Position numbers and translations under genes: made by a program
Origin: Streptomyces sp. CB00316
GTDB lineage: Bacteria > Actinomycetota > Actinomycetes > Streptomycetales > Streptomycetaceae
Assembly (NCBI RefSeq): GCF_001905595.1
Contig: NZ_LIXI01000007.1
Coordinates: 310,001 to 374,000 of the forward strand
DNA length: 64,000 bases
Direction: 5' to 3'
Notes under the pieces: generated by a model
The model's database searches: none
What the model was told of the DNA's origin: nothing
What the model saw: only the letters and a program-made list of their open reading frames with translations
Shown here: positions 8,173 through 17,551 of the stretch, piece by piece
Layout: each line of letters begins with the position of its first letter
Position numbering within the stretch: position 1 is the stretch's first letter

Positions 8173-8784
8173 ATGGAAAGCAGTGGCACCACGCGCCGCC
8201 AGGCCACCCGGCAGAGGCTCTACGAGGCGGCGGTGACCCTCATCGCCGAGCAGGGCTTCTCGGCCACCACCGTCGACGAGATCGCCGAGCGGGCCGGCGT
8301 CGCCAAGGGCACCGTCTATTACAACTTCAAGAGCAAGACCGAACTGTTCGAGGAGCTGCTCCGGCACGGCGTCGGGCTGCTCACCGCCTCACTGCGGGCC
8401 GCCGCCGAGGAGTCGGAGGAGCGCGGCGGCACCCGGGTCGAGGCGCTGGACGCGATGATCCGGGCCGGCCTGGCCTTCATCGACCGCTACCCGGCCTTCA
8501 CCCAGCTGTACGTGGCCGAGCTCTGGCGCACCAACCGCGCCTGGCAGTCCACGCTGCTGGTGGTGCGGCAGGAGGCCGTCGCGGTGGTGGAGGACGTGCT
8601 GCGCGAGGCGGTGCGCAGCGGTGAGCTGAGCGAGGAGATCGACATCCCGCTGACGGCCGCGGCGCTGGTCGGGATGGTGCTGGTGGCGGCACTGGACTGG
8701 CAGGCGTTCCAGCCGGAGCGGTCGATCGACGAGGTCCACTCGGCGCTGTCCCTGCTGCTGCACGGGCGGGTCAGCGGGCGTTGA
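8173..8784 (+). CDS. TetR/AcrR family regulator
   Basis: A 203-residue regulator with an N-terminal TetR helix-turn-helix (TRQRLYEAAVTLIAEQGFSA, then VDEIAERAGVAKGTVYYNF). The C-terminal ligand domain has the AcrR_C-like pattern LAFIDRYPAFTQLYVAELWR. It is the last gene of the ATPase/YhgE operon. An in-frame GTG at 8140 overlaps the YhgE stop (GTGA) and is a possible coupled start; ATG 8173 is preferred because the DNA-binding domain begins at the usual distance. It most likely binds the palindrome at 5244-5269 and represses its own operon. The inducer is unknown. Confidence 0.9.
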   Translation: MESSGTTRRQATRQRLYEAAVTLIAEQGFSATTVDEIAERAGVAKGTVYYNFKSKTELFEELLRHGVGLLTASLRAAAEESEERGGTRVEALDAMIRAGLAFIDRYPAFTQLYVAELWRTNRAWQSTLLVVRQEAVAVVEDVLREAVRSGELSEEIDIPLTAAALVGMVLVAALDWQAFQPERSIDEVHSALSLLLHGRVSGR

Positions 8785-8815
8785 GAGGGCCACCCGGGCA
8801 CCGGGCGACCAACAC

Positions 8816-8874
8816 GAAGACGCCGGCCGCTGGAGTTCGCATCCCCCTGCGAACCCCACCGGACCGGCGTCTTC
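8816..8874. terminator. Nested hairpin terminator
   Basis: GAAGACGCCGG (8816-8826) pairs with CCGGCGTCTTC (8864-8874). An inner stem GTTCGCA/TGCGAAC (8835-8841 and 8849-8855) closes a TCCCCC loop. It ends the ATPase/YhgE/TetR operon. Confidence 0.8.
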
Positions 8875-9075
8875 CGTGCATCCGTCGGACCCGTTCCCCG
8901 TGACCCCGTATGTCCCCCGTGGCCCTCGGGTCCTGACGTCGTGCACCCCCGTTCCGTCAGGGGCCGCGCCGGTCCGCCGCCCCGTGCCGGCGGTCCGGGC
9001 GCCGCGCCCCTTCCGTGGTCACCACTCTTCCGTCCCCGCGGGTCCGGGCCTATCCGCGCACCTACTCATCTCGCT

Positions 9076-9097
9076 CCCTGAGTACGGGTACTCAGGG
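9076..9097. promoter_or_regulatory. Predicted MacR operator
   Basis: The core TGAGTACGGGTACTCA (9079-9094) matches exactly the consensus TGAGTACnnGTACTCA that I recall for the response regulator MacR of S. coelicolor. Flanking CCC and GGG extend the dyad to 22 bases. Its centre lies about 63 bases before the start of the DUF4126 membrane-protein gene, a position suited to activation. A MacR/MacS pair is encoded at 27980-29958. Confidence 0.8.
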
Positions 9098-9136
9098 CTG
9101 CGCACCCGACCCCGGCCCGTTGTCGGACCGGGTCGT

Positions 9137-9142
9137 TACGAT
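9137..9142 (+). promoter_or_regulatory. -10 box for a leaderless transcript
   Basis: TACGAT ends seven bases before the GTG start at 9150, so transcription would begin at or next to the start codon. No convincing ribosome site is present. The -35 region is weak, which fits an activator-dependent promoter. Confidence 0.55.
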
Positions 9143-9149
9143 CTCCTGC

Positions 9150-9767
9150 GTGTCCGTAATCCCTCTGGTGTTCACAAGTGGCTGGGCGAGCGGGATCAAC
9201 GCCTACGCGGTGGTCCTGTTGCTCGGCGTCTTCGGCGCGACCGGCGTCTCCGACGAGGTGCCCGCCGCGTTGCAGCGCACCGACGTCCTGATCGTGGCCG
9301 GCGTGCTCTTCCTCTGCGAGGTGGTGGCCGACAAGATCCCGTACGTGGACTCGGTCTGGGATACCGCGCACACCGTGATCCGTCCGGTGACGGGGGCGGT
9401 GATCGCCGCGCTGCTCGCCGGGGAGAGCGGTTCGCTGCCGGAGCTGACGGCCGGTGCGATCGGCGGGTCGACGGCGCTGATGAGCCATCTGGTCAAGGCC
9501 GGCACGAGGATGGCGGTCAACACCTCACCGGAGCCCTTCAGCAACATCGGGATGAGCATCGCGGAGGACCTCGGGGTCGCCGGGGTGGTCACGTTCGCCA
9601 TATTCAATCCGGTGGCGGCCGCCGTCATCGCCGCGGTGCTCCTGGTGCTCGGGATCGTCATAGTGATCTTCATGGCCTCGCGGATCCGTCGCTTCCTGCG
9701 CCGCCGGACCCAGCGCCGCGAGGAGAAACGGCTGGCCGGCGCGGAAGGGCCCTGGCCTCCCGGCTGA
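9150..9767 (+). CDS. DUF4126 membrane protein
   Basis: A 205-residue integral membrane protein starting SVIPLVFTSGWASGINAYAV, the typical DUF4126 beginning. Glycine- and alanine-rich helices follow (VLIVAGVLFLCEVVADKI, TGAVIAALLAG, AAVIAAVLLVLGIVIVIF), with a very basic tail (RIRRFLRRRTQRREEKR). GTG 9150 is chosen because family similarity begins there and because a -10 box lies seven bases upstream. The MacR-type operator upstream suggests control by MacRS, whose known targets in S. coelicolor are mostly membrane or lipoprotein genes affecting aerial growth. Molecular function unknown. Confidence 0.8.
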   Translation: MSVIPLVFTSGWASGINAYAVVLLLGVFGATGVSDEVPAALQRTDVLIVAGVLFLCEVVADKIPYVDSVWDTAHTVIRPVTGAVIAALLAGESGSLPELTAGAIGGSTALMSHLVKAGTRMAVNTSPEPFSNIGMSIAEDLGVAGVVTFAIFNPVAAAVIAAVLLVLGIVIVIFMASRIRRFLRRRTQRREEKRLAGAEGPWPPG

Positions 9768-9798
9768 GCTGTCGGTGGCGGTCGATAGAGTCACCGGC

Positions 9799-11301
9799 AT
9801 GGCACGAATTGCGGTGATCGGCGCCGGGACGGGCGCCATGGCGGCGGCCGCCCGGCTCGCCGTCGCGGGCAACAAGGTGACGGTGTACGAGCGGTCCGCG
9901 AGCTTCGGCGGCTCGCTCGGCCGCCATGAGCACGAGGGCTTCGTCTTCGACACCGGACCCGGGCTGCTGCATCTGCCCGCCGTCCAGCGGGACCTCTTCG
10001 TCAAGACCGGCAAGGAGTCCCTGGAGCAGAGCGTCACGCTGACCCAGGTCGACCCGGCGAGCCGTCACCTCTTCGCCGACGGCACGGCGGTGTCCCTGCC
10101 CAACGCCTCCCGGGCCGGGGTGGCCTCCGCTCTGGACGCGGCGCTCGGCGCCGGTGCCGGGGAGCGGTGGACCGGGTTCCTGGAGCGGGCCAGGGACGCC
10201 TGGGACCGGTCGCGGCGGCCGCTGCTGGAGGAGCCGCTGCGGGCGGACCACCAGGTGCTGGGCCGCGACCCGTATCCGGCCCTGAAGCAGCGGCGGTTGC
10301 TGCGCACCCGGCAGGCGGCCACCGTGGCGGAGATCGGCGCCTGGGAGCTGGCGGACGCCCGGCTGGGCGCCCTGCTCGACGGGTACGCGCTCGCGTACGG
10401 CCTCGACCCGCGCACCGCTCCCGCGAGTGCGGCGCTGCTGCCGTACATGGAGCAGACCTTCGGCAGCTGGTACGTGATGGGCGGGATGCGGGAGCTGGCC
10501 CGGGCGGTGTACGAGCGGTGTGTGGCCCGGCGGGTGGATTTCGCCTTCGGGGCCGAGGTGGTCCGGGTCGTGGAGAAGGACGGCCGGGCGGCGGGCGTGG
10601 AGCTGTCGGGCGGTGAGGTGGCCGAGGCGGACCGGGTGGTGCTGGGGGCGCGGCCGCACGCGGGGCTGGTGCCGGGCGGGCAGGTGTGGGGCGCGGACGA
10701 TGTGACGGTCCGGGCCGGCTCGGTGCCGGGACGGTTCGTGGTACTGCTCTCGCTGCGTGGGGGCCGGGAGGCGGACGCGGCGCACCGGACCGTGGTGCAC
10801 AGCGCCGACGGGGCGGCGGAGCAGGAGGCGGTGTTCGGGGGCCGGGTCGCCGCGCACCCGACGGTGACGGTGCTGCGCCCCGACGACCCGGCGACCCGGC
10901 CGGACGAGGCGCACGAGGCGGTGACGCTGACGGCGGTGGTGGCCCCGCAGGGCCCGGTGGACTGGACGGACCCGGCGGTGCGGCAGCGGTTCGCGGACGC
11001 CCTGGTGGAGCGGGCCGGTTCGGCCGTGCCCGGGCTGCGGCAGCGGATCCTGCACACGGAGGTCCGTACGCCGGCGGAGACCGAGGCGCAGACGGGGGCC
11101 GCGGGCGGTGCGGTGCCGCCGCCCGCGCTGGCCGGTGCGCGGGGCGCGTATCTGCACCCCGGCAACCTCACCCGGCTGCCGGGGCTGTATCTGGCCGGCG
11201 GCTGGTCGCACCCGGGCGGCGGGCTCGCGCACGCCGGGATGTCGGGGACTCTGGTGGCCGGGCTCGTGGTGGAGGGCGACGGATTCCGCGGCTCGCAGTA
11301 G
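9799..11301 (+). CDS. CrtI-like FAD-dependent oxidoreductase
   Basis: A 500-residue flavoprotein of the phytoene desaturase/amine oxidase superfamily. The N-terminal dinucleotide-binding fold reads IAVIGAGTGAMAAAARLA, followed by VYERSASFGGSLG and the DTGPGLLHLP segment typical of Crt-type enzymes. The C-terminal FAD motif is GLYLAGGWSHPGGGLAHAG. No carotenoid genes lie nearby, so a carotenoid substrate is not supported. The ATG at 9799 is seven bases after a TAGAGT box (9786-9791), suggesting a leaderless mRNA; an upstream in-frame ATG at 9775 would put that box inside the gene. Confidence 0.85.
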   Translation: MARIAVIGAGTGAMAAAARLAVAGNKVTVYERSASFGGSLGRHEHEGFVFDTGPGLLHLPAVQRDLFVKTGKESLEQSVTLTQVDPASRHLFADGTAVSLPNASRAGVASALDAALGAGAGERWTGFLERARDAWDRSRRPLLEEPLRADHQVLGRDPYPALKQRRLLRTRQAATVAEIGAWELADARLGALLDGYALAYGLDPRTAPASAALLPYMEQTFGSWYVMGGMRELARAVYERCVARRVDFAFGAEVVRVVEKDGRAAGVELSGGEVAEADRVVLGARPHAGLVPGGQVWGADDVTVRAGSVPGRFVVLLSLRGGREADAAHRTVVHSADGAAEQEAVFGGRVAAHPTVTVLRPDDPATRPDEAHEAVTLTAVVAPQGPVDWTDPAVRQRFADALVERAGSAVPGLRQRILHTEVRTPAETEAQTGAAGGAVPPPALAGARGAYLHPGNLTRLPGLYLAGGWSHPGGGLAHAGMSGTLVAGLVVEGDGFRGSQ

Positions 11302-11329
11302 GCCTTGCTAGCAGCCAGGTCGCCCCGCC

Positions 11330-12298
<969 letters not shown>

Positions 12299-12346
12299 GC
12301 CCGCCCCCTCCTGCGGCCGCAGCCGCTCGGGGGCGGGTACGGCCGG

Positions 12347-13264
12347 TCACGACTGCTTGTGCAGTCCGAGATTCTCGTAGATTTCGAGCGTTGCCGTCGA
12401 GTTGTTGAGCGTGATGAAGTGCAGCCCGGGCACGCCCTCGGACAGCAGTTTCGCGCAGAACTCCGTTGCGAACTCGATACCGATGGAGCGTACAGCGGCC
12501 GGATCGTCCTTGACCGCGAGGATCCGCTCTTTCAGCGGCTCAGGGACGGTCGCGTTGCTGAGCTGGGAGAATCTTTCCAGTTGCTTCACACTGGTGAGCG
12601 GCATGACCTCGGGAATCACCGGCGTGTCGCAACCGGCCGCGACGACTCGGTCACGCATCCGGAGGTAGTCCTGCGGACGGAAGAACATCTGGGTAATCGC
12701 GTAGTCGGCCCCGGCCCGGCACTTGTCGACGAAGTGGCCGATGTCCGACTCCCAGTCGGTGGAGCGCGGGTGCATTTCGGGGAACGCGGCCACGCCGACG
12801 CAGAAGTCGCCGGACTCCTTGATGAGGCGGACGAGGTCGGCCGCGTACTTCACGCCCTGCGGGTGCTCGACCCACTCCCCCATGGGGTCGCCGGGCGGGT
12901 CGCCTCGGACCGCGAGGATGTTCCTGATCCCGGCGTCGGCGTACTGGCCGATCATGTTGCGCAGCTCGGCGACCGAGTGGCTGACCGCGGTGAGGTGGGC
13001 GACCGGGGTGAGCGTGGAGTCGGCGGCGATCTGCTGGGTCGCCCGCACGGTCCCGGCCCGGGTGGAGCCACCGGCCCCGTAGGTCACCGAGACGAAGCTC
13101 GGGCGCACCGCCTCGACCCGGCGCAGCGCGTTCCAGAGGTTGCGCTCGCCTTTCTCGGTCTTGGGCGCCCAGAACTCGAAGGAGTACGAGGTCTTGCCGG
13201 TCGCGAGCAGGTCACGCACCGTGCGTGCGTGGTCCGTTCTGGTGGAAGCTGTCCCAAGGGCCAT
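12347..13264 (-). CDS. metF: Methylenetetrahydrofolate reductase
   Basis: A 305-residue FAD-dependent enzyme that reduces 5,10-methylene- to 5-methyl-tetrahydrofolate for methionine synthesis. The barrel begins SYSFEFWAPKTEKGERNLW with the conserved Glu. Further landmarks are VSVTYGAGGSTR, NILAVRGDPPGD, the flavin-contact segment HPRSTDWESDIGHF, ITQMFF and the distal LERFSQLSNATVPE. Length is that of the single-domain bacterial enzyme. The ATG at 13264 lies six bases after a TAACCT box (13271-13276, minus strand), so the mRNA may be leaderless. Confidence 0.95.
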   Translation of the reverse strand: MALGTASTRTDHARTVRDLLATGKTSYSFEFWAPKTEKGERNLWNALRRVEAVRPSFVSVTYGAGGSTRAGTVRATQQIAADSTLTPVAHLTAVSHSVAELRNMIGQYADAGIRNILAVRGDPPGDPMGEWVEHPQGVKYAADLVRLIKESGDFCVGVAAFPEMHPRSTDWESDIGHFVDKCRAGADYAITQMFFRPQDYLRMRDRVVAAGCDTPVIPEVMPLTSVKQLERFSQLSNATVPEPLKERILAVKDDPAAVRSIGIEFATEFCAKLLSEGVPGLHFITLNNSTATLEIYENLGLHKQS

Positions 13265-13397
13265 AGGCCGAGGTTAACCAGGGGGTGGACACCTCCCCAA
13301 CCAGGGCGGCCTGGATTGTCTCGTTTTCCCTGTTTGCCGTCCACCCCTTGGGACGAGGGTGCCCCCAAGGGCACTGCGGGAGACGCGAAAGAGCTGC

Positions 13398-14048
13398 TCA
13401 GAGCGCGTGCGCCCGGACCCTCTTCGCCAGCTCGGCGGTGGCGGCCGCAGGGTCGTCCGCCGCGGTGATCGCCCGGACGACCACGATCCGGCGGGCGCCC
13501 GCCTCCAGCACCTCGTCCAGGTTCCCCGCGTCGATCCCGCCGATCGCGAACCAGGGGCGCGGCTGCTTCAGGGAGGCGGCGTACCGCACGAGGCCGAGGC
13601 CCGGGGCCTGCCGGCCGGGCTTGGTGGGGGTGGGCCAGCACGGGCCGGTGCAGAAGTAGTCCACGCCCTCCTGGGCGACGGCGGCGTCGACCTCGGACTC
13701 GGCGTGCGTGGAGCGGCCGATCAGCCGGTCGGAGCCGATGATCGCGCGGGCGGCGGGCACGGGCAGGTCTCCCTGGCCCAGGTGCAGGACGTCGGCTCCG
13801 ACGGCGTGGGCGACATCGGCGCGGTCGTTGACGGCGAGGAGCTTGCCGTGGCGCCGGCAGGCGTCGGCGAGGACCGCGAGGTGCTCCAGCTCCTCGGCGG
13901 CCTCCATACCCTTGTCCCGGAGCTGGACGATGTCGACACCGCCGGCGAGCACGGCGTCCAGGAAGGCGGGGAGGTCACCCTGCCGCTTACGGGCGTCCGT
14001 GCACAGATAGAGCCGGGCGTCGGACAGCTGCTCGCGAGGCGTGGGCAT
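13398..14048 (-). CDS. thiE: Thiamine-phosphate synthase
   Basis: A 216-residue TIM-barrel enzyme that joins the hydroxymethylpyrimidine and thiazole moieties into thiamine phosphate. Landmarks are VDIVQLRDKG, LLAVNDRADVAHAVGADVLH, LIGRSTHAESE, the phosphate-contact segment YFCTGPCWPTPTKPG and the C-terminal IGGIDAGNLDEVLEAGARRI. It is transcribed away from thiO-thiS-thiG, about 2.3 kb distant. No TPP riboswitch is visible in front of this gene, unlike the thiO operon. An ATG at 14048 with a G-rich stretch upstream is the start. Confidence 0.95.
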   Translation of the reverse strand: MPTPREQLSDARLYLCTDARKRQGDLPAFLDAVLAGGVDIVQLRDKGMEAAEELEHLAVLADACRRHGKLLAVNDRADVAHAVGADVLHLGQGDLPVPAARAIIGSDRLIGRSTHAESEVDAAVAQEGVDYFCTGPCWPTPTKPGRQAPGLGLVRYAASLKQPRPWFAIGGIDAGNLDEVLEAGARRIVVVRAITAADDPAAATAELAKRVRAHAL

Positions 14049-14128
14049 GGTGGAGTCCCCCCGTGGTCGTGGCGGGGCACGGGCCCGCGCTCAACGCGGG
14101 GCCCGTACGCCGCTTCCGGTCGTGTCGG

Positions 14129-14494
14129 TCAGACGGCGAGCGCCTGGGCGCGACGCTTCACCTCCGTACCGCGATTCTCGCTCAGCGCCTGTGCGGGGGT
14201 GCCGGGCAGGGTCGGGTCGGGAGTGAAGAGCCACTCCAGCATCTCTTCGTCGGAATAGCCGTCGTCCCTCAGGAGGGTCAGGGTGCCGGAGAGGCCCTTG
14301 ACCACCTTGTCTCCGTCGATGAAGGCGGCGGGCACCTGGAGCGTCCGCTTCTCACCACGGCGTACGGCGATGAGCTGGCCCTCCCTGACCAACTGCCGTA
14401 CACGCGTCACCTCGACATCGAGCTTTTCCGCGATGTCGGGGAGGTGGAGCCAGGCGGGGACGAGAGCATCGGTCTTTGCGTCAATCTCGGTCAC
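14129..14494 (-). CDS. Rv2175c-type DNA-binding protein
   Basis: A 121-residue protein with an N-terminal winged/MerR-like helix-turn-helix (WLHLPDIAEKLDVEVTRVRQ, then LVREGQLIAVRR) and a C-terminal domain containing GTLTLLRDDGYSDEEMLEWLF. It matches the Rv2175c family; in M. tuberculosis Rv2175c is a DNA-binding substrate of the kinase PknL encoded next to it. Here a PknL-like PASTA kinase begins 4.2 kb away with the thiamine genes in between, so the functional link may persist. Its N terminus carries Thr residues (MTEIDAKTDALV) that could be phosphorylated. Confidence 0.85.
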   Translation of the reverse strand: MTEIDAKTDALVPAWLHLPDIAEKLDVEVTRVRQLVREGQLIAVRRGEKRTLQVPAAFIDGDKVVKGLSGTLTLLRDDGYSDEEMLEWLFTPDPTLPGTPAQALSENRGTEVKRRAQALAV

Positions 14495-14564
14495 AAGGAC
14501 AAGCGTGCCATCCCGGACTGACAGCCGGTAGCCGGGCCGACCGTACGGGGGTCGGCCCGGGGGC

Positions 14565-15809
14565 TCACAGGGCGGCGGACTTCATCGGTACGGCGGGGTC
14601 GGCGACCCGCTCGGGGTCGAGGACCGCCCCGGATTCGATGAGCCTGCGGCCCTGGGCGAGATCGCGCGGGCGCCCCACCGCGAGGACGGCGACCAGCGCC
14701 CCGGCCTTCAGCCAGCACACCGACCAGGTGGCCTCGGCGCCGTCGCCGCGCCAGAGGAGCGTGTCGGCGTGGGCGTGGTGGCCGGCGTACTGCACGAAGC
14801 GGCCGAACTGCTCGGACCAGAAGTACGGGACGGGGTCGTGGACCGGCAGCGGCTCGCCGGTCTCCGCGGCGAGGATCGCGGCGGCGGCGGTGCGCGGGCC
14901 CTGGAGGGCGTTGTCCCAGTGGTGGATCAGCAGGCGTTCGCCGTAGCGGGCGGAGGGGAAGGAGGCGCAGTCCCCGACCGCGTACACATCGGGCAGGGAG
15001 GTGCGCAGCGCGCTGTCGGCGGTGACCGAGCCGTCCGGGCCGCGTTCGATCCCGGAGCCGGCGAGCCAGCCGGTGGCGGGGCGGGCGCCGATGCCGACGA
15101 CCACGGCTCCGGCAGGCAGGGTCCGGCCGTCCGCGAGGACCACCGTGCCCTCCTCGACGCGCTCGACCCGGGCGTCGGTGAGGAGTTCGGTGCCGCTCTG
15201 CGCGTACCAGTCGGCCATCGGGGCGGCGACCTCGGCGGGCAGGGTGCCGGCCAGCGGGCGGGCGGCGGCCTCGACGACGGTGACCGCGCAGCCGGCGGCG
15301 CGGGCGGCGGTGGCGAACTCGGCGCCGATCCACCCCGCCCCGACGACGACCACGTCGTGCTGCTGCTCCAGGACGGGCCGCAGCCGGGCGGCGTCGTCCA
15401 GGGTGCGCAGCAGATGGACACCGGGGACGCCTTCGGCGCCGGGCAGGGCGATGGGCTCGGCGCCGGTCGCCAGGACCAGGACGTCGTAGGGGACGGGGCC
15501 GTCCGCCGTGTCCAGGACGTGGTCGGCCGCGCGCAGGGCGGTGACGTCCACACCGAGGCGGAGGGTGATGTCCAGGGCCTCGAAGTCGACGTCGAAGGCG
15601 GAGTCCTCGGCCTTGCCCAGGAGCACCGCCTTGGACAGCGGCGGCCGGTCGTAGGGCTGGTGGGGTTCGGCGCCGATCAGGGTGACGGGGCCGGTGAAGC
15701 CGGCTTCCCGCAGGGCGACGGCGGTCTGCACGCCCGCCATGCCCGCTCCGACGACCACGACGTTCCGTGTCCGCCGCCGCGCCGCGTGGTGTTCCGTCTG
15801 CTCGCTCAC
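14565..15809 (-). CDS. Ferredoxin reductase-like FAD/NAD(P) oxidoreductase
   Basis: A 414-residue two-dinucleotide-fold flavoprotein. FAD motif VVVVGAGMAGVQTAVALREA, the PYDRPPLSK segment typical of ferredoxin/rubredoxin reductases, NAD motif DVVVVGAGWIGAEFATAARA, and second FAD motif VYAVGDCASF. The C-terminal reductase domain contains PYFWSEQFG. GTG 15809 is chosen since a TAGACT box (15817-15822, minus strand) lies seven bases before it; the in-frame ATG at 15827 would overlap that box. No ferredoxin or P450 gene is adjacent, so the electron partner is unknown. Confidence 0.85.
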   Translation of the reverse strand: MSEQTEHHAARRRTRNVVVVGAGMAGVQTAVALREAGFTGPVTLIGAEPHQPYDRPPLSKAVLLGKAEDSAFDVDFEALDITLRLGVDVTALRAADHVLDTADGPVPYDVLVLATGAEPIALPGAEGVPGVHLLRTLDDAARLRPVLEQQHDVVVVGAGWIGAEFATAARAAGCAVTVVEAAARPLAGTLPAEVAAPMADWYAQSGTELLTDARVERVEEGTVVLADGRTLPAGAVVVGIGARPATGWLAGSGIERGPDGSVTADSALRTSLPDVYAVGDCASFPSARYGERLLIHHWDNALQGPRTAAAAILAAETGEPLPVHDPVPYFWSEQFGRFVQYAGHHAHADTLLWRGDGAEATWSVCWLKAGALVAVLAVGRPRDLAQGRRLIESGAVLDPERVADPAVPMKSAAL

Positions 15810-15838
15810 GCGTACCAGTCTATTCATCTGACCATGCG

Positions 15839-16180
15839 TCAGATGGTGACTTCCTCCACCACGCTCGTCCCGCTGCCCTCCTGGGACTCCCACGCCCAGC
15901 GCTCCTCCAGCCGCACCCGGCCGTCGGCGAGGTCGGTGACGGTGGAGAGGCAGTGACCGGACGAGGTCGTTCCGTCCTGTTCGAGCTGGACGTAGCGGAA
16001 GTCGAGCGCGTCCCCCTCGCGGGTGCCGACGAGATGGCCGCGGACCACGTCACCGCCGGCGTACTCGGCCCAGATCCTGCCCTCCTGCTCGTGGTACGTG
16101 AAGCGGGTTCGGGTGCCGACCTGGCCCGGGGCCTGGTCGGCGACGGGCGAGAGGACGAGTCCGTCGAGCGAACGGGCCAC
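15839..16180 (-). CDS. Small conserved beta-rich protein
   Basis: A 113-residue protein with alternating short strands (TRTRFTYHEQEGRIWAEYAG, VVRGHLVGTREGDALDFRYV, GRVRLEERWAWES). It matches a small family found in Firmicutes and actinobacteria that databases often label N-acetylglutamate synthase, a name not supported by any acetyltransferase motif. The start GTG 16180 has AAGGGAG seven bases upstream. It is divergent from the TPP riboswitch and thiO. A small beta-barrel or lipocalin-like binding role is only a guess. Confidence 0.6.
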   Translation of the reverse strand: MARSLDGLVLSPVADQAPGQVGTRTRFTYHEQEGRIWAEYAGGDVVRGHLVGTREGDALDFRYVQLEQDGTTSSGHCLSTVTDLADGRVRLEERWAWESQEGSGTSVVEEVTI

Positions 16181-16218
16181 GGTGGCTGCTCCCTTGCCGG
16201 GCGAGAGGCGGGTGGGTT

Positions 16219-16224
16219 TAGGCT
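16219..16224 (+). promoter_or_regulatory. -10 box of the thiO-thiS-thiG operon
   Basis: TAGGCT lies about seven bases before the expected transcript start near 16231, just ahead of the TPP aptamer. It is the only good -10 box in that position. Confidence 0.45.
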
Positions 16225-16235
16225 GACCAAGGTAG

Positions 16236-16331
16236 AACACTCGCGGGAGCCCGGACGCACCGGGCTGAGAGGGAGGCTGGAGCGCCTCCGACCGTACGAA
16301 CCTGATCCGGGTCATGCCGGCGAAGGGAGGG
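16236..16331 (+). promoter_or_regulatory. TPP (thi-box) riboswitch
   Basis: The two hallmark blocks of the thiamine pyrophosphate aptamer are present: GGGCTGAGAGGGA near 16262-16274 and GAACCTGATCCGGGTCATGC from 16298, followed by CGGCGAAGGGAGGG. The GGGAGG that should act as ribosome site for thiO (ATG 16343) is part of the closing stem's 3' arm. TPP binding would therefore hide it, so translational control is likely. It governs thiO, thiS and thiG. Confidence 0.95.
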
Positions 16332-16342
16332 GCTGGACACCC

Positions 16343-17551
16343 ATGCGCGTCTCGGGGAAGACCTCCGGAAGCCCGGGGAAAAGATCAGGATCCGATGTCC
16401 TCGTCATCGGGGGCGGCATCATCGGCCTGGTCACGGCGTGGCGGGCGGCCCAGCGCGGGCTGACCGTCACCGTGGCCGATCCCGATCCGGGCGGCGGCGC
16501 CGCCCGGGTCGCGGCGGGCATGCTGGCCGCCGTCACCGAACTGCACTACGGCGAGGAGACGCTGCTCGGCCTCAACCTCGCCTCCGCCGCCCGCTATCCG
16601 GAGTTCATCGCGGAGCTGGAGGCGGCGAGCGGCCGGGAGACCGGCTTCCGTACCTGCGGAACGCTCGCCGTCGCGCTGGACTCCGACGACCGGGCCCATC
16701 TGCGCCAGCTGCACGCCCTCCAGGAGCGTTCGGGCCTGGAGTCGGTCTGGCTGAGCGGCCGTGAGTGCCGCCGCCTGGAGCCGATGCTGGCGCCGGGCGT
16801 ACGGGGCGGGCTGCGGGTCGACGGTGACCACCAGGTGGATCCGCGCCGGCTCGCCGCCGCGCTGCTGGCCGCCTGCGAGCGCGCCGGGGTGGTGTTCCGC
16901 CCGGCCCCCGCCGAGCGGCTCACCGTCAGCGGGGGCCGGGCGGCCGGAGCCGTGCTCGATGACGGTACGGGGATCGGGGCCGACCAGGTCGTCCTGGCGG
17001 CGGGCAGCCTCAGCGGGCGGCTCGCGGGGCTGCCGGAGGAGGTCGTGCCGCCGGTCCGTCCGGTCAAGGGCCAGGTCCTGCGGCTCACCGTGCCCCGGAC
17101 GTACGCCCCCTTCCTCAGCCGGACCGTGCGCGCCGTCGTCCGGGGCGGCCACCTCTATCTCGTACCGCGCGAGAACGGCGAGCTGGTCGTCGGCGCCACC
17201 AGCGAGGAGATGGGCTGGGACACCACGGTCACCGCCGGCGGGGTCTACGAGCTGCTGCGCGACGCCCACGAACTGGTGCCCGGCATCACCGAGCTGCCGC
17301 TCACCGAGACCCGGGCCGGTCTGCGCCCCGCCTCCCCCGACAACGCCCCGCTGCTCGGCCCGACCGCCCTGCCCGGTCTCCTCCTCGCCACCGGCCACCA
17401 CCGCAACGGCGTGCTGTTGACGCCCGTCACCGGCGACGCGATGGCCCACGCTCTGACCACCGGCGAGCTGCCCGAGGTGGCCCGCCCCTTCACCCCGGGC
17501 CGGTTCACGTCCGCCGGCGCCCCCCGCGTACTCCAGGAGCAGCCCGTATGA
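16343..17551 (+). CDS. thiO: Glycine oxidase for thiazole synthesis
   Basis: A 402-residue DAO-family flavoenzyme that oxidises glycine to the imine needed by ThiG. FAD motif DVLVIGGGIIGLVTAWRAAQ near residue 20, GGGAARVAAGMLAA, and the C-terminal substrate/FAD segment TETRAGLRPASPDNAPLLG with ATGHHRNGVLLTP. The first gene after the TPP riboswitch, it ends in an ATGA overlap with thiS. The ATG at 16343 uses the GGGAGG at the end of the aptamer as ribosome site. An extra 15-residue Ser/Lys/Gly-rich N terminus precedes the fold. Confidence 0.95.
   Translation: MRVSGKTSGSPGKRSGSDVLVIGGGIIGLVTAWRAAQRGLTVTVADPDPGGGAARVAAGMLAAVTELHYGEETLLGLNLASAARYPEFIAELEAASGRETGFRTCGTLAVALDSDDRAHLRQLHALQERSGLESVWLSGRECRRLEPMLAPGVRGGLRVDGDHQVDPRRLAAALLAACERAGVVFRPAPAERLTVSGGRAAGAVLDDGTGIGADQVVLAAGSLSGRLAGLPEEVVPPVRPVKGQVLRLTVPRTYAPFLSRTVRAVVRGGHLYLVPRENGELVVGATSEEMGWDTTVTAGGVYELLRDAHELVPGITELPLTETRAGLRPASPDNAPLLGPTALPGLLLATGHHRNGVLLTPVTGDAMAHALTTGELPEVARPFTPGRFTSAGAPRVLQEQPV

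Larger units (their letters stand above)
8876..9149. other. Intergenic stretch before the DUF4126 gene
   Basis: Besides the MacR-type palindrome (9076-9097) and a -10-like box (9137-9142), I see no gene or RNA here. A reading frame open from 9015 into the gene exists, but it lacks family similarity before 9150. Confidence 0.5.

Noticed and set aside
9799..11301. CrtI-like oxidoreductase as a carotenoid pathway gene
   Set aside because: No phytoene synthase, cyclase or GGPP synthase gene lies in the window; the family includes many non-carotenoid enzymes.
15839..16180. Database-style name N-acetylglutamate synthase for the small protein next to thiO
   Set aside because: At 113 residues with no GNAT motif it cannot be the arginine enzyme; left as a small protein of unknown function.
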